DNA from: Erythrobacter oryzae | Lineage (GTDB): Bacteria; Pseudomonadota; Alphaproteobacteria; Sphingomonadales; Sphingomonadaceae | Assembly (NCBI RefSeq): GCF_030271515.1 | Contig: NZ_JASCXI010000002.1 | Coordinates: forward strand, 806,001-870,000 | Length of the DNA: 64,000 nt | Direction: 5' to 3' | In this document: piece by piece, positions 41,669-52,900 of the stretch | Position numbering within the stretch: position 1 is the first letter of the stretch | How the letters are laid out: each line of letters starts with the position of its first letter | Program-made: the position numbers and the translations under genes | Notes under the pieces: model-generated | The model's database searches: none | Told to the model about the DNA's origin: nothing | Seen by the model: only the letters and a program-made list of their open reading frames with translations

Positions 41669-42973
41669 TCAGCGCGGGGTGCCGAACAGCGTGAAGGCGG
41701 CCCACAGCGCGGGTTCGGGGTATTTCTTGCGCGCGTCCAGCATCGCAAGGCGCAGCGCCTCGGCGGGCATGTGCTGCATCGCGGCGAGCTGGAAGCGGTC
41801 CATCAGATAGAGCGTCGCCTCGTCGCTGACGCTCCACAGGCTCATCACCACCCGCGGCGCGCCCGCTTTCTGGAAGGCGCGGGCCAAGCCGATGACGCCC
41901 GCGTCATGATTGTAGCCGAGCCCGCTCTGGCAGGCGCTCAGCACCACCAGATCGGCGCGCAGACGCATCCGCTGGACCTCGCCTGCGGTGAGGAAGGCCT
42001 CCTCGCGGGTGGGCCCTGCGAGCATCAGGTAGCCCCCTGCGAGCGGATCGCGCGGGTCGGAAACGCCGTGCGCGGCAAAGTAGAGCATCCGCGCCGAGCG
42101 CATCCGCTCCATCACCGCCGCCTTGGTCGCCGCCTCGCCCAGCAGCGGCTCGGCCGAGACCCGCTCGGCGAGCATCTGCGCCTCGCGCGCGGCACCGGGC
42201 AGCGGCGGCACGCGCCAGTCGGGGGTGGTCGGCACACGCGGATCGCCCACCACCAGCAGCGAGAGATACTCGTCGAGCCCCGCCCAGGGCCGGATCATCT
42301 GGTCGAGATCGAACAGCCCGGCCGAAACGGTGATGCTCATCCGGTCGATCAGCATCTCGTCATCGGTGAGGGGGAACGCGGCAAAGGGCGTCGAGGCGAT
42401 CACGCCGTTCGCCACGATCACCAGGTGGCGCACATCGCGCAGCGCGGTGCGGATCGTCGGCGGCAGCAGGATGTCGGCAATCGGGGTCTGGCCCGAGGCC
42501 TTGCTCGAGGTGACGACGAGCGGGGGCGGGGGCGCGCCCTCGCCGATCCACTGCGGCGCGCGCGAACGGGCGAGGCCGTCGACGTCGAGGTCGAGGCGGT
42601 AGTAGTTGGCCGCAAGCCGCAGGCCTGCCGGGGTGATCGCCGTTTCGTGGAAGGCGGTGAGGCCGGTGCGGTCGATCAGGTAGATCGCGAGGCGGTCGTC
42701 GTGGTGCGCATAGAACAGCACCGCCGCGCCTTCGGGATAGCCCGGGCTGCCGTCGTCGCGCTGCATCGCGAGGAAGGCGCGCACATCCTCGAGCGTCGCC
42801 CGCTCCATCCGTGGCGGCGCGACCCCGCGCTTGGAATAGAGATCGCCCAGATCGCGCACGTGCAGCGCGGCATCGGCGGCAAAGCGGGCGGCGAGATCGG
42901 GCTGGTTCTGCGCGGCCAGCGGGGCTGGGCCGCTCGCGAGCAGCAGCATGATGAGCGCGAGCAGCCTGACCAT
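41669..42973 (-). CDS. Secreted CHAT domain protein (caspase-like cysteine protease)
   Basis: This 434-residue protein has a signal peptide (residues 1-21, LLLASGPAPLAAQ). Residues about 150-434 form a CHAT domain with the catalytic His302 in LYFAAHGVSD and Cys348 in LVVLSACQSGLG. GARAFQKAGAPRVVMSLW-type and PALWAAFTLFG blocks close the fold. CHAT proteases are usually cytosolic and tied to TPR domains; this one lacks TPRs and carries an export signal, so it should act in the periplasm. It sits 21 bases after gshA and 23 before the ABM gene. Target unknown. Confidence 0.87.
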   Translation of the reverse strand: MVRLLALIMLLLASGPAPLAAQNQPDLAARFAADAALHVRDLGDLYSKRGVAPPRMERATLEDVRAFLAMQRDDGSPGYPEGAAVLFYAHHDDRLAIYLIDRTGLTAFHETAITPAGLRLAANYYRLDLDVDGLARSRAPQWIGEGAPPPPLVVTSSKASGQTPIADILLPPTIRTALRDVRHLVIVANGVIASTPFAAFPLTDDEMLIDRMSITVSAGLFDLDQMIRPWAGLDEYLSLLVVGDPRVPTTPDWRVPPLPGAAREAQMLAERVSAEPLLGEAATKAAVMERMRSARMLYFAAHGVSDPRDPLAGGYLMLAGPTREEAFLTAGEVQRMRLRADLVVLSACQSGLGYNHDAGVIGLARAFQKAGAPRVVMSLWSVSDEATLYLMDRFQLAAMQHMPAEALRLAMLDARKKYPEPALWAAFTLFGTPR

Positions 42974-42994
42974 GTCCCCCCCCTTTGGCCGTCC

Positions 42995-44365
42995 CTAGAA
43001 GGACTGTTCGTAGACCCGCGTAATATCCCCGTTCCACTCGCCATGATAGGCATCGAGCAGCCGCTGTGCCGGAACCTTGCCGCTGGCGACGATCTCGTCG
43101 AGCGTTTCGAGATAGCCCGTCTCGTTGTCGCCGGCCGCATTGAGCCGCGCGCGGGCCTTCAGGCCGGCGTGGGCGATCTTGAGCACTTCGCGAGCAAGGT
43201 CCTGCAAGGTGCCGCCATCGGGTGACTTCGTGGCGAGGGCGAGGCGGGGGACTTCGTTCCTGAGGCGCTCGCGCTCCTCCATCGACCAGTGCTTGACCAG
43301 GTCCCATGCCGCATCGAGCGCGCTTTGATCGTAGAGCAGCCCGACCCAGAAGGCGGGCAGCGCACAGATGCGGCTCCACGGGCCGCCGTCGGCGCCGCGC
43401 ATTTCGAGGAAGGACTTGAGGCGCACCTCGGGGAAGGCGGTCGAGAGGTGGTCCCACCAGTCGCTCTGCGTTGGGCGTTCGCCGGGGAGCACAGAGAGCT
43501 TGCCGTCGAGGAAGTCGCGGAACGAGAGGCCCGCCGCGTCGATGTATTTCCCGTCGCGGAAGACGAAATACATCGGGACGTCGAGCATATACTTCGCCCA
43601 GCGCTCGTAACCGAAGCCGTCCTCGAAGACGAAGGGCAGCATCCCCGTGCGCGCCGGATCGGTGTCCGACCAGATGTGCGAACGGTAGGAGAGGAACCCG
43701 TTGGGCTTGCCTTCGGTAAAGGGCGAATTGGCGAAGAGCGCAGTCGCGAGCGGTTGCAGGGCGAGGCTGGTGCGGAACTTCTTCACCATATCGGCCTCGG
43801 ACTGGTAGTCCAGGTTAACCTGAATGGTACAGGTGCGCAGCATCATGTCGAGGCCCATGGAGCCCACGCGCGGCATGTGCCGCAGCATGATGTCGTAGCG
43901 CCCCTTGGGCATGATCGGCAGCGCTTCGCGGGTCTTGTCAGGCCACATGCCGAGGCCGAGGTAGCCGACGCCGCACTTCTCGCCGATCTCCTTGACCTGC
44001 GCGAGGTGCCGCCCGGTCTCGGCGCAGGTCTGGTGCAGGTTCTCGAGCGGCGCGCCCGAAAGCTCCAGCTGGCCCGCAGGCTCGAGACTGATCGCGCCGT
44101 CCTCGCCCTTGAGGGCGATGACGTTGCCGCCTTCCTCGACCGGGCTCCAGCCGAATTTTTCCATGCCTTTCAACAGGTCGCGAATGCCGCAGGGCTCGTC
44201 ATAGGACGGCGCGCGGTGGTCGGCGGTCTTGAACACCAGCTTCTCGTGTTCGGTGCCGATGCGCCAGTCTGCGGGGGGCTTCTCGCCCTTGATCATCGGC
44301 AGAACAAGCTGGTCGAGGCTTTCGATCACCGGATCGTCGGCAGTGGAAGCTTCGCGTGTGCTCAT
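42995..44365 (-). CDS. gshA: Glutamate-cysteine ligase (plant/alphaproteobacterial type)
   Basis: This 456-residue enzyme joins glutamate and cysteine, the first step of glutathione synthesis. Start at 44365 (MSTREASTADD); the frame is open upstream. WRIGTEHEKLVFK, ISLEPAGQLELSGAP, MLRTCTIQVNLDYQSE and the C-terminal RVYEQSF are family blocks. GSH availability fits the GST genes and SelO. A TATAAA-like -10 lies at 44401-44396 in the 134-base gap, which also holds the inverted repeat noted separately. Confidence 0.94.
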   Translation of the reverse strand: MSTREASTADDPVIESLDQLVLPMIKGEKPPADWRIGTEHEKLVFKTADHRAPSYDEPCGIRDLLKGMEKFGWSPVEEGGNVIALKGEDGAISLEPAGQLELSGAPLENLHQTCAETGRHLAQVKEIGEKCGVGYLGLGMWPDKTREALPIMPKGRYDIMLRHMPRVGSMGLDMMLRTCTIQVNLDYQSEADMVKKFRTSLALQPLATALFANSPFTEGKPNGFLSYRSHIWSDTDPARTGMLPFVFEDGFGYERWAKYMLDVPMYFVFRDGKYIDAAGLSFRDFLDGKLSVLPGERPTQSDWWDHLSTAFPEVRLKSFLEMRGADGGPWSRICALPAFWVGLLYDQSALDAAWDLVKHWSMEERERLRNEVPRLALATKSPDGGTLQDLAREVLKIAHAGLKARARLNAAGDNETGYLETLDEIVASGKVPAQRLLDAYHGEWNGDITRVYEQSF

Positions 44366-44420
44366 GGCAGTTTCGGGCCCTCTCTGGCCGGTTGCTTTAT
44401 AAAACTGAATTGCCCCTGTG

Positions 44421-44448
44421 AAGGCGAATGTGAAGGCAAATTCGCCTT
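44421..44448. repeat. Inverted repeat between rsmE and gshA
   Basis: AAGGCGAAT (44421-44429) is inverted as ATTCGCCTT (44440-44448), with a spacer TGTGAAGGCA. It lies downstream of rsmE and upstream of gshA on the minus strand. A terminator for rsmE or an operator for gshA are both possible; no U-run is present. Confidence 0.4.
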
Positions 44449-44499
44449 TGCGCATGGCAAGCCGGTTTGTCTTGCAAAATCCGCCGAGGGGCTCGGCTG

Positions 44500-45243
44500 T
44501 CACCAGTCTCCGGCAATGCCCATCCATAGGGAAAGCGCGGCGATGGCGGCGGTCTCGCCCCTGAGGATGCGCGGGCCCAGCGTGATGGCGCGCGTGGCGG
44601 GGTGGGCGCGGATGGCGGCGCGCTCGGCCTCGTCGAAGCCGCCTTCGGGGCCGGTGAGGATGGCTGCGGGGCCTTGATGCGCGCGGAAGGCGGCGGCGGC
44701 GGGTTCGCCCCCGTTCTCGTCGGCGAAGAACAGGGCGCGGCTCTCGGGCCAATCGGCGAGCAGCGCGTCGAGCTTCACGGGTTCGGCCAATTGCGGCAGA
44801 GCGGTGCGGGCGCATTGCTCGGCGGCCTCGGTGGTGATCGCGCAGGCGCGTTCGAGGTTCAATTTGTCGGCGACGCAGCGCCGGGTGACGAGCGGCTGGA
44901 TGCGGCCTGCGCCCAGTTCGGTCGCCTTCTCGAGGATCAGATCGAAGCGGTCCTTCTTGAGCAGCGCCGGGCACAGCCACAGATCGGGCACGGCCTCGCG
45001 CGGGCGGAGCATTTCGGCGACTTCGAGCAGCACGTCGCGCTTGCCCGCATCGACCACGCGCGCGGCCCATTCGCCGGTCACGTCGTCGCACAGGATCACG
45101 ATATCGCCCGTGCCCACGCGCATCACGCGGGCGAGGTAATGCGCCGGATTGCCCTCGATCCGCACGGTCGCGCCCACCGCAAGGGTCTCGGCGACGAACA
45201 GGCGCGGGGCGCTTTTCGGGGGCCAGGCGGGGGTTGCGGGCAT
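44500..45243 (-). CDS. rsmE: 16S rRNA (uracil(1498)-N3)-methyltransferase
   Basis: This 247-residue SPOUT methyltransferase methylates U1498 of 16S rRNA. LFVAETLAVGATVRIEG and HYLARVMRVGTGD form the PUA-like N-terminus. LLKKDRFDLILEKATELG, ILTGPEGGFDEAERAAIRA and ITLGPRILRGETAAIAAL form the trefoil knot. It is divergent from ubiA with 18 bases between starts. Confidence 0.94.
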   Translation of the reverse strand: MPATPAWPPKSAPRLFVAETLAVGATVRIEGNPAHYLARVMRVGTGDIVILCDDVTGEWAARVVDAGKRDVLLEVAEMLRPREAVPDLWLCPALLKKDRFDLILEKATELGAGRIQPLVTRRCVADKLNLERACAITTEAAEQCARTALPQLAEPVKLDALLADWPESRALFFADENGGEPAAAAFRAHQGPAAILTGPEGGFDEAERAAIRAHPATRAITLGPRILRGETAAIAALSLWMGIAGDW

Positions 45244-45261
45244 GGCTTGGCCCTAGGCGCG

Positions 45262-46185
45262 ATGGCCGCTACAGCGCAAGCGATGAGCGAAACCATCGTC
45301 CCCGACAGCGAGCACCGCGGCATAGTCGCCAGCCTGCCACAGCTTCCGCGCGACCTTGCGCTGCTGGCGCGGTTCGATCGGCCGATCGGGTGGTGGCTGC
45401 TGTTCTGGCCCTGCGTCTTTGCAGTGTGGCTGGCAGGGGCGGGGCCACAATTCGCATTGCTCGGCTGGCTCTTGCTGGGGAGCATAGCGATGCGCGGGGC
45501 GGGGTGCGTCTATAACGACATCGTCGACGCCGATCTCGACCGGCAGGTGGCGCGCACCGCCTTGCGTCCGGTGGCGAGCGGGCGGGTGTCGAAAAGGCTC
45601 GCATGGGCGTGGCTCGTCAGCCTGTGCCTCGTCGGCCTCGTGGTGCTGCTGCAACTCCGGTGGCAGGCGCAACTGGTGGCACTCGGCAGCCTTGCGCTGG
45701 TCGCGGCCTATCCCTTCATGAAGCGCATCACCTGGTGGCCGCAGGCGTGGCTCGGGATGGTGTTCACCTGGGGGGCGCTTGTGGGGTGGACGCAGCTCAG
45801 GTGGGACAATTGGGACGCGCTCGCGGCGCTCTATGCCGGGTGCATCTGCTGGGTGATCGGCTACGACACGATCTATGCCCTGCAGGACCGCGAGGACGAC
45901 GCGATGGTCGGCATCCGCTCCTCGGCGCTGGCGATGGGAGCGCGGGTGAGGACGGGGATCGCCGCCTTCTATGCCGCCGCGATCGGGTTGTGGGCGCTGG
46001 CCTTCTGGCTCTACCGCGCCGACCCGATTGCGCTCCTCGCGCTGCTGCCGGTGGCGGGGCATCTGGCGTGGCAGGTCGCAACGCTCGACGCCGACGATCC
46101 GATGAACCCGCTCGCCCGCTTCCGCTCCAACCGCTGGGCCGGCGCGCTGATGGCGGCGGCGTGCTACGTGGTCGGGAACGCCTGA
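45262..46185 (+). CDS. ubiA: 4-hydroxybenzoate octaprenyltransferase
   Basis: This 307-residue UbiA prenyltransferase attaches the polyprenyl tail to 4-hydroxybenzoate in ubiquinone synthesis. The first Asp motif is VYNDIVDADLDRQVART; the second is YDTIYALQDREDDAMVG. About eight membrane helices. In-frame ATG at 45283 (MSETIVPDSE) is the more likely start by similarity; I show the longer one. Upstream open frame is shadow of rsmE. Confidence 0.93.
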   Translation: MAATAQAMSETIVPDSEHRGIVASLPQLPRDLALLARFDRPIGWWLLFWPCVFAVWLAGAGPQFALLGWLLLGSIAMRGAGCVYNDIVDADLDRQVARTALRPVASGRVSKRLAWAWLVSLCLVGLVVLLQLRWQAQLVALGSLALVAAYPFMKRITWWPQAWLGMVFTWGALVGWTQLRWDNWDALAALYAGCICWVIGYDTIYALQDREDDAMVGIRSSALAMGARVRTGIAAFYAAAIGLWALAFWLYRADPIALLALLPVAGHLAWQVATLDADDPMNPLARFRSNRWAGALMAAACYVVGNA

Positions 46186-46188
46186 GCG

Positions 46189-46830
46189 ATGTGCAACCTC
46201 TACCGCATGACGAAGAACGCGAGCGAGGTCGCCGCGTGGTTCGATGCGGTGGAGGGAACGGGCGGGGCGAATTTCGCGGGCGAGGTCTATCCGGGCTATA
46301 CCGGCCTCGTGGTGGCCGAAGGGGCGGTCCGGCCCATGACCTGGGGCTTCCCGCTGGTGCTCAAGGGCGCGAAGGGCCAGCCCTTGAAGCCCAAGCCGGT
46401 CAACAACGCCCGCACCGACAAGCTGGAGACCGGCTTCTGGCGCCACGCCTTCGCGCAGCGCCGCTGCCTCATCCCGCTCGAGGCCTGGGCCGAGGCCGAG
46501 GGGCCGAAGGGGCGCATGACCCGCACCTGGCTGTCGCTCCCCGACAGGACGCTCTTCGCGGTGGCGGGTGTGTGGCGGCCGTCCGAGGAATGGGGCGATT
46601 GCCACGCGATGGTGATGGTGGGCAGCGCGGGCAGCGAAGCCGCGGCCGTTCACGAGCGGATGCCGGTGCTGCTGGCCCCGGCCGATCAGGCCCGCTGGCT
46701 CACCGCCCCGCCGGCCGAGGCGCTGGCGCTGTGCCGCGCGTGGGAAGGGCCGCTTGCGATCACCCGCACCACCGAGCCCTGGGTGCAGCGCCGCACATCG
46801 CCCCCCGCGCCGGGAACGACGCTACTGTGA
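46189..46830 (+). CDS. SOS response-associated peptidase (SRAP/YedK family)
   Basis: This 213-residue SRAP protein has the essential Cys2 (MCNLYRMTKN), NNARTDKLETGFW with the Asn of the site, and HERMPVLLAPADQARW with the His-Glu pair. YedK/HMCES crosslinks to abasic sites in single-stranded DNA and later releases itself. It lies 3 bases after ubiA and about 109 bases before the giant autotransporter. Confidence 0.9.
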   Translation: MCNLYRMTKNASEVAAWFDAVEGTGGANFAGEVYPGYTGLVVAEGAVRPMTWGFPLVLKGAKGQPLKPKPVNNARTDKLETGFWRHAFAQRRCLIPLEAWAEAEGPKGRMTRTWLSLPDRTLFAVAGVWRPSEEWGDCHAMVMVGSAGSEAAAVHERMPVLLAPADQARWLTAPPAEALALCRAWEGPLAITRTTEPWVQRRTSPPAPGTTLL

Positions 46831-46939
46831 GGCCGCGCAGCGTGCGCGCGGGCAAAGTGTGTCATTTGATAATTTCGCACTATCCACCACCCCGAAAGCC
46901 CGTTAGCCCCGGTTAACTACTTACTGGGGGGTTAATTTG

Positions 46940-49900
46940 ATGGTCACCGAATCGCGCCGCGCTTTTGCGCAGGCTTCGTCGCACGTGCGTATTCGGTCCA
47001 AGCCCGCTTCCCTCCTTTCCAGCACCGCGCTGATCCCCGTGGTGGGGGCACTGGCGTTGATGCCTTCGCAGGCTTTTGCGCAGGATGCGACCTGGGACGG
47101 TGAGACCAGCACTGACTGGGCGACCGGTACCAACTGGAACACCAACACCGTCCCCGGGGTCGCCAACACGGTGACCATCAATAATGGCGCGCTGGCGAAC
47201 CAGCCGGTTGTCTCGACCAACCAATCCGCCGCGCAGACCAATATCAATGCGGGCACCCTGACCCTCGCCGCCACGCTGACCTCCCCCCTCAATATCTCGG
47301 GAACCGGCGTCGTGCGCGTCAATGCGGGCGGCAACATCGTCGGCGCGATCTCCGTGCAAGGACAGGGTTCGCTCGAACTCGCCGAGAGTCTTTCTTCGGC
47401 GCAGATCACCCTTAGCGGGTCCGGGCAGGCCAACGCCGGCGCGCTGCGGTTCGTGGGCAACAGGCCTGCTTTCACGGCCAACATCACCCTGGTAGGCGAT
47501 GCACGGATCAACAGCGATATCTTCAGCGTTCCCGCTTTGGGCGGGACGATCACCGGAACCGGAAGAAATCTGACTCTTGGAGGAAATGGCAATCTCTTCC
47601 TCTTCAGCAGCATCAATATTGGGAACGGGCAGATCATCAAGGACGGGGGGTCACAGATCGCCCTAGGCGGCGCCAATACGCATGGCGATGTCTTCGTGCG
47701 TGGCGGAGGCGTGCTGCAAGTCAACGGTGGAGCCGCTCTCGACGATGGGGCGACCGTCGATGTCACGGGCGCAAGTTCGCGGCTTCTTGTCACCAATTCC
47801 GAAACCATCGGTGCCCTGTCGGGTGGCGATGGCGCGCTGATTCTCCTTGACCCCGATCAGACGCTGACCGTCGGTGCGAACAACCTCAGCACGGCGTTCG
47901 ATGGCAGCGTTCTCGGTGTAGGGGCGCTCTCGAAAATCGGCGCGGGCACGCTGACCTTGACGGGGTCCAACAGCTATCAAGGCACCACGACCATAAGCGG
48001 TGGCACGCTGCAGATCGGCAATGGTGGCACTTCTGGTACGCTGGGTACAGCCAATGTGGTCAATAACGCGGTTCTTGCGTTCAACCGCTCGGACGACATC
48101 ACCCTCGCCAACGCCATCAGCGGCACCGGCTCGGTGACCAAGGCCGGGGCCGGCGTCCTGACGCTGTCCGGCACCAACAGCTATGCGGGCACCACCACTG
48201 TCAGCGCCGGGACGCTCAGGATCACCGGTGCGAGCGGACTCGGCAGCGCCGCGGGCGGGACGACCGTAAGCAGCGGGGCCACCCTGCTGATCGTCGGATC
48301 CTCGCCGACGCTCAACCTCGGCGAAGCGCTGACGATCAGCGGCACGGGGGTGAACGGCGGCGGCGCGATCCGGATCGAGCCCAATGCGAACCCAGGCTTC
48401 CAGGCCGTCAATTTGACGGGTGGCGTCACGCTGACCGGCGATGCGACGATCACGAACACCGACCGGATGCTGCTCAGCTTCACCGGCACCGGCATCGACC
48501 TTGGCACCTCGACCCTCACCTTCAACTCCGAACAGACCGGCAATTCGACCACCAGGGTCAACACCGCGATTACGGGCACGGGCGGCGTGACCAAGACCGG
48601 CAGCGGGGTTCTCGAGCTCAACGGGGTGAACACTTTTACGGGGCCGCTCGCAATCAATGGCGGGATTACCTCGGTCAGCGGCGGGGCGGCGCTGGCGGAT
48701 TCGGTTGCGGTGACGATTGCCAGTGGCGGCAGGTTCGATCTTGTCAGCAGCGAAACCATCGGCTCGCTGGCAGGGGCCGGCCAGGTCAATATCGGAGACG
48801 GATTGGTCCTCACCACCGGCGGCAACGACACCTCGACGACCTACGCCGGGACCATCTTCGGCGCAAATGGGGGGAGCCTGACCAAGACCGGCACCGGCAC
48901 CTTCACGCTGACCGGCAACAACCTCTACACCGGCACCACCACGATCAGCGGCGGCACGCTCCAGATCGGCGATGGCGGCATCAGCGGGACGCTTGGTAGC
49001 GGCAATGTGGTGAACAACGCCGCGCTGGCGTTCAACCGCGCGGGGACGGTTACGGTCGGCAATGTCATCAGCGGCTCCGGCTCGCTGACCCAGCAGGGCA
49101 TCGGCACCCTCGTCCTGACCGCGGCAAACAGCTATGCCGGCGGGACGGTTATCGCCGGCGGGACGGTGGTGGGCGAAAACGCGTTCGCGCTGGGCACCGG
49201 CGCCGTGCGGTTCACCGGCAACGGCGCGCTGCATACCGGGAACGTCACCTCGCTGACCGTGGGCGGCGTCACGATTGATCCCAATGTCGAAGCCACGCTC
49301 GCGGCGGCGGCGGGCCGCACACTGACCGTCAACGGGCCGCTGTTGGTTCCGGCCCTCGGCACGCCCACCACCCTGCGGCTCGGGACAGCCGGTCTGACGG
49401 GCAAGGTCAGGCTGGAACTGAACAATACAGTGACTGTCACCTCGCTGCGCACGATTCTCCAGCACGGTACGCTGACGTTTGCCAGCCAGGGCGCCAACAC
49501 CCTGCTCAACGCATTGGGCGGGTTCGACCTGCAGGCCGGGACGACCATCGATCTGGAAGGCCGCTCAGGCGCTGTGACGAACCTGGAGGGGGCCGGAACG
49601 GTCACGAACTCCGGCGGGGCGCTGTCGTTGTTCGCGGTAAGGATGTCGGGATCCACTACCTTCTCCGGCGTAATTGAGGACGATACGGCGGCCATCCGCG
49701 TCCAGTTCTTCCGCGATTCGTTCGTTCCTGGCACGATCTTCACCCTAACCGGCAACAACACCTATTCCGGGTCGACATCATTCAGGCAGATCAACGGCGT
49801 GGACCCGACTTCGGGCATCCTCCAGATCGGTGACGGCGGAACCACGGGTTCGCTCGGCACGGGCGCAATCGAGATCGACCGCGGCCATCTGCGGTTCAAT

Positions 49901-52900
49901 CGCAGCGATAACGTGGTGCTGGCCAACGCTCTCACCACGATCGGCGATCTCGTCAATGTCGGGACGCCCGAGCAATTCGGATCGGGCACGCTGATCCTCA
50001 CCGGCAGCAACACCGCGCGCAACACCACGCTCATTACCAACGGCACCCTTCAGGTCGGCGACGGCGGGACGACGGGCAACCTCGGCAGCGGGACGGTGAC
50101 CAACAACGCGATCCTGGCCTTCAACCGCTCGGATGACATCACCTACGCCGGCGTCATCGGCGGCACGGGCTCGCTGACCAAGCTGGGGGGCGGCAATCTG
50201 ACGCTGACCGGTGCGAACACCTACAGCGGGCTGACGACGGTTTCGGAAGGCACCCTGACGCTGACCGGAAACCCCGGGCTCGGAACTTTCAGCACGCTCG
50301 GCAGCGCCGCGGCGGGGACGATTGTCGAAGATGGGGCAACGCTTGCGTTCAACGGTTCGGGGACCGTTGCCGATGCCATCACGCTGAACGGCAACGGCGT
50401 GGGCGGAGCCGGTGCTCTGAGGGGTCTGTTCGATTCACAGACGCTGACGGGTCTGATCACGCTGGCAACGGACTCCCGGATTGCGACCGATGCTACTGGT
50501 TTCCTGTTGATCAACGGAGGTATCTCCGGGGTCGATCGAACCGTAACCTTCGACACTGCCGGCGCGATCATTGTTTTCGGGGGGCTGGCGACCGGATCGG
50601 GCTCGGTGATCAAGGAGGGCACTGGTCTTCTCGGGTTGCTCGGCAACAACACGTTCACCGGCGATTTCCATGTCAAGGCGGGCTTCTTTGAAACCGCGGG
50701 CGGCAATGTGCTGTCCGATACGGGCCGTCTGATCATCGACGCCGGTGCAACCGGTCAGATGAATGGCCAGGAGACAGTTGGCGCCCTCGAAGGGGCCGGC
50801 CAGCTCATCCTCCGCGACTCTGGCAGGCTCACCGTCGCCGGTTCCCAGGATACGATCTTCAGCGGGCAGATCTCGGAGACAATCAGCGCTGGCGGTCTGA
50901 CGCGCAGCGGGACCGGGCGGCTGACGCTGTCGGGCAACAACAGCTACACCGGGCTGACCACCGTGTCGGGCGGGACGCTCGCGATCACCCATGCGAACGC
51001 GCTCGGCACCACGGCAGCGGGCACGACCGTCACCAGCGGGGGCACCCTGCTGATCGTCGGATCCTCGGCGACGCTCAGCCTCAGTGAAGCCCTGACGATC
51101 AGCGGCACCGGCCAGAACGGCGCTGGCGCGATCCGGATCGAGCCCAATGCCAACCCGGGTTTCCAGGGCGTCAGTCTGGGGGGCGGCGTTACCCTTACAG
51201 GTGATGCGACGATCACGACCACGGATCGCATCTCCCTCGGTTTCAGCACGTCCGGGATCAGCCTCGGCAGTTCCACGCTGACCTTCAACTCCGAAGGCAC
51301 CGGCAACTCGAGAACTCAGGTCGACCGCGTGATTTCGGGCACAGGCGGCGTGACCAAGACCGGGCGCGGGTCGCTCACTTTCCTCGGGCAGAACACCTTC
51401 ACCGGCCCGCTTGTGATCAATGGCGGAGATCTAACTTCGACGGACAACGGGATTGCCGATTCGGTCGACGTGACGGTCGCAGCTGGGGCGCGGTGGCTCG
51501 TCGGCTTCGACACGATCGGTTCGCTGGCGGGTGCGGGAACGGTGGTGCTGGACACCATCCTGCCAGTCACGTTCGGGGCAAACAACACTTCCACGACCTT
51601 TGCGGGCAGCATCCAGGGGATGGGACGGTTCTTCAAGGCGGGCACCGGCACCTTCACGCTGACCGGCGCTAACACTTATGCCGGCCCCACCTTGATCAGC
51701 GGTGGCACGCTGCAGCTCGGTGATGGCGGCACGACCGGGTCGATTACCAGTGCATTGATCACCAACAACGCGACGCTCGCGTTCAACCGGTCCAACAGCC
51801 TGGTCTACAACGGCACGATCAACGGCAGCGGCGTGGTGCGCCAGATCGGCACGGGGACGACGACGCTCGGCGGCGATTCGAGCAGCTTTACCGGCACGGT
51901 CAATGTCGAGGCGGGCATCCTGCGCGTCAACGGCACGCTGGGCGGCACCATCAATGTGACCGGCGGCACGCTGGGCGGCACCGGCACGCTCGGCGCTTTG
52001 ACCGTGGGGAGCGGCGGCGTGCTGGCGGCGGGCAACAGCCCGGGGACCATGACAGTCGCCTCGCTGACGCTCAACAGCGGGTCACTCACCAGCTTCGAAC
52101 TGGGCGAGGCGGGCGTTGCGGGCGGGCCGAACAACGACCTCATCCGCGTGACCGGCTTGCTGACGCTCAACGGTGGCAATATCGAGATCGTCCAGAACTC
52201 GGGCTTCTCTAACGGGCGCTACACCCTGTTCGAATTCGGCTCGCTGAGTGGGCCGATCACCAACCTCACGCTCAATCCGCTCGGCGGCGGTTTCGTCGGG
52301 ACGCTGGCGCTCGACGGCACGACCATCATCCTCAACGCCGCGCCGCCCGAAGACCTCACCTTCTGGAACGGCTCGACCACCTCGCCGACCGGCGCGGTGG
52401 TCGGCGGCAGCGGCACTTGGAATCTCGTCAACGGCAACTTCACCGAGAATGACGGCATCTTCTCCGGCGCCTGGGCGGGCAACGGCTTCAATGCGGTCTT
52501 CGCAGGCACCGGCGGCACGGTCACGATCGCGGCCGACACCACAGTTGCGCCCAGCGGCCTGGCGTTCCAGGTTGACGGCTACACCATCACCGGCGGCAAC
52601 GCGGCCTCGCGGCTCGAGCTGACCGGGCCGACCGGGATCGACACCGCCGCGGGCGTGGGTGCGACCGTCAACGCGGTGATCTCGGGCGCGGGCTCGCTCA
52701 CCAAGACCGGCGAGGGCACGCTGACGCTGGGCGGGGTCAACACCTACACCGGCGACACCTCGGTGATCGGCGGGACGCTGGTCAATTCGGGCACCATCGC
52801 CGGGATCGTCCGCAACTTCGCGGGCCTGACCTCCACGGGCACGCTTGCGGGCGAGCTCATCAACAACGTCGGGGCGACCGCCAATCTCGCGGGCAGCGCG

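Noticed and set aside
41669..42973. The CHAT protein as part of a defence system such as gasdermin or Craspase
   Set aside because: No gasdermin-like, Cas7-11 or TPR partner is nearby and the protein has an export signal; neighbours are gshA and a monooxygenase.
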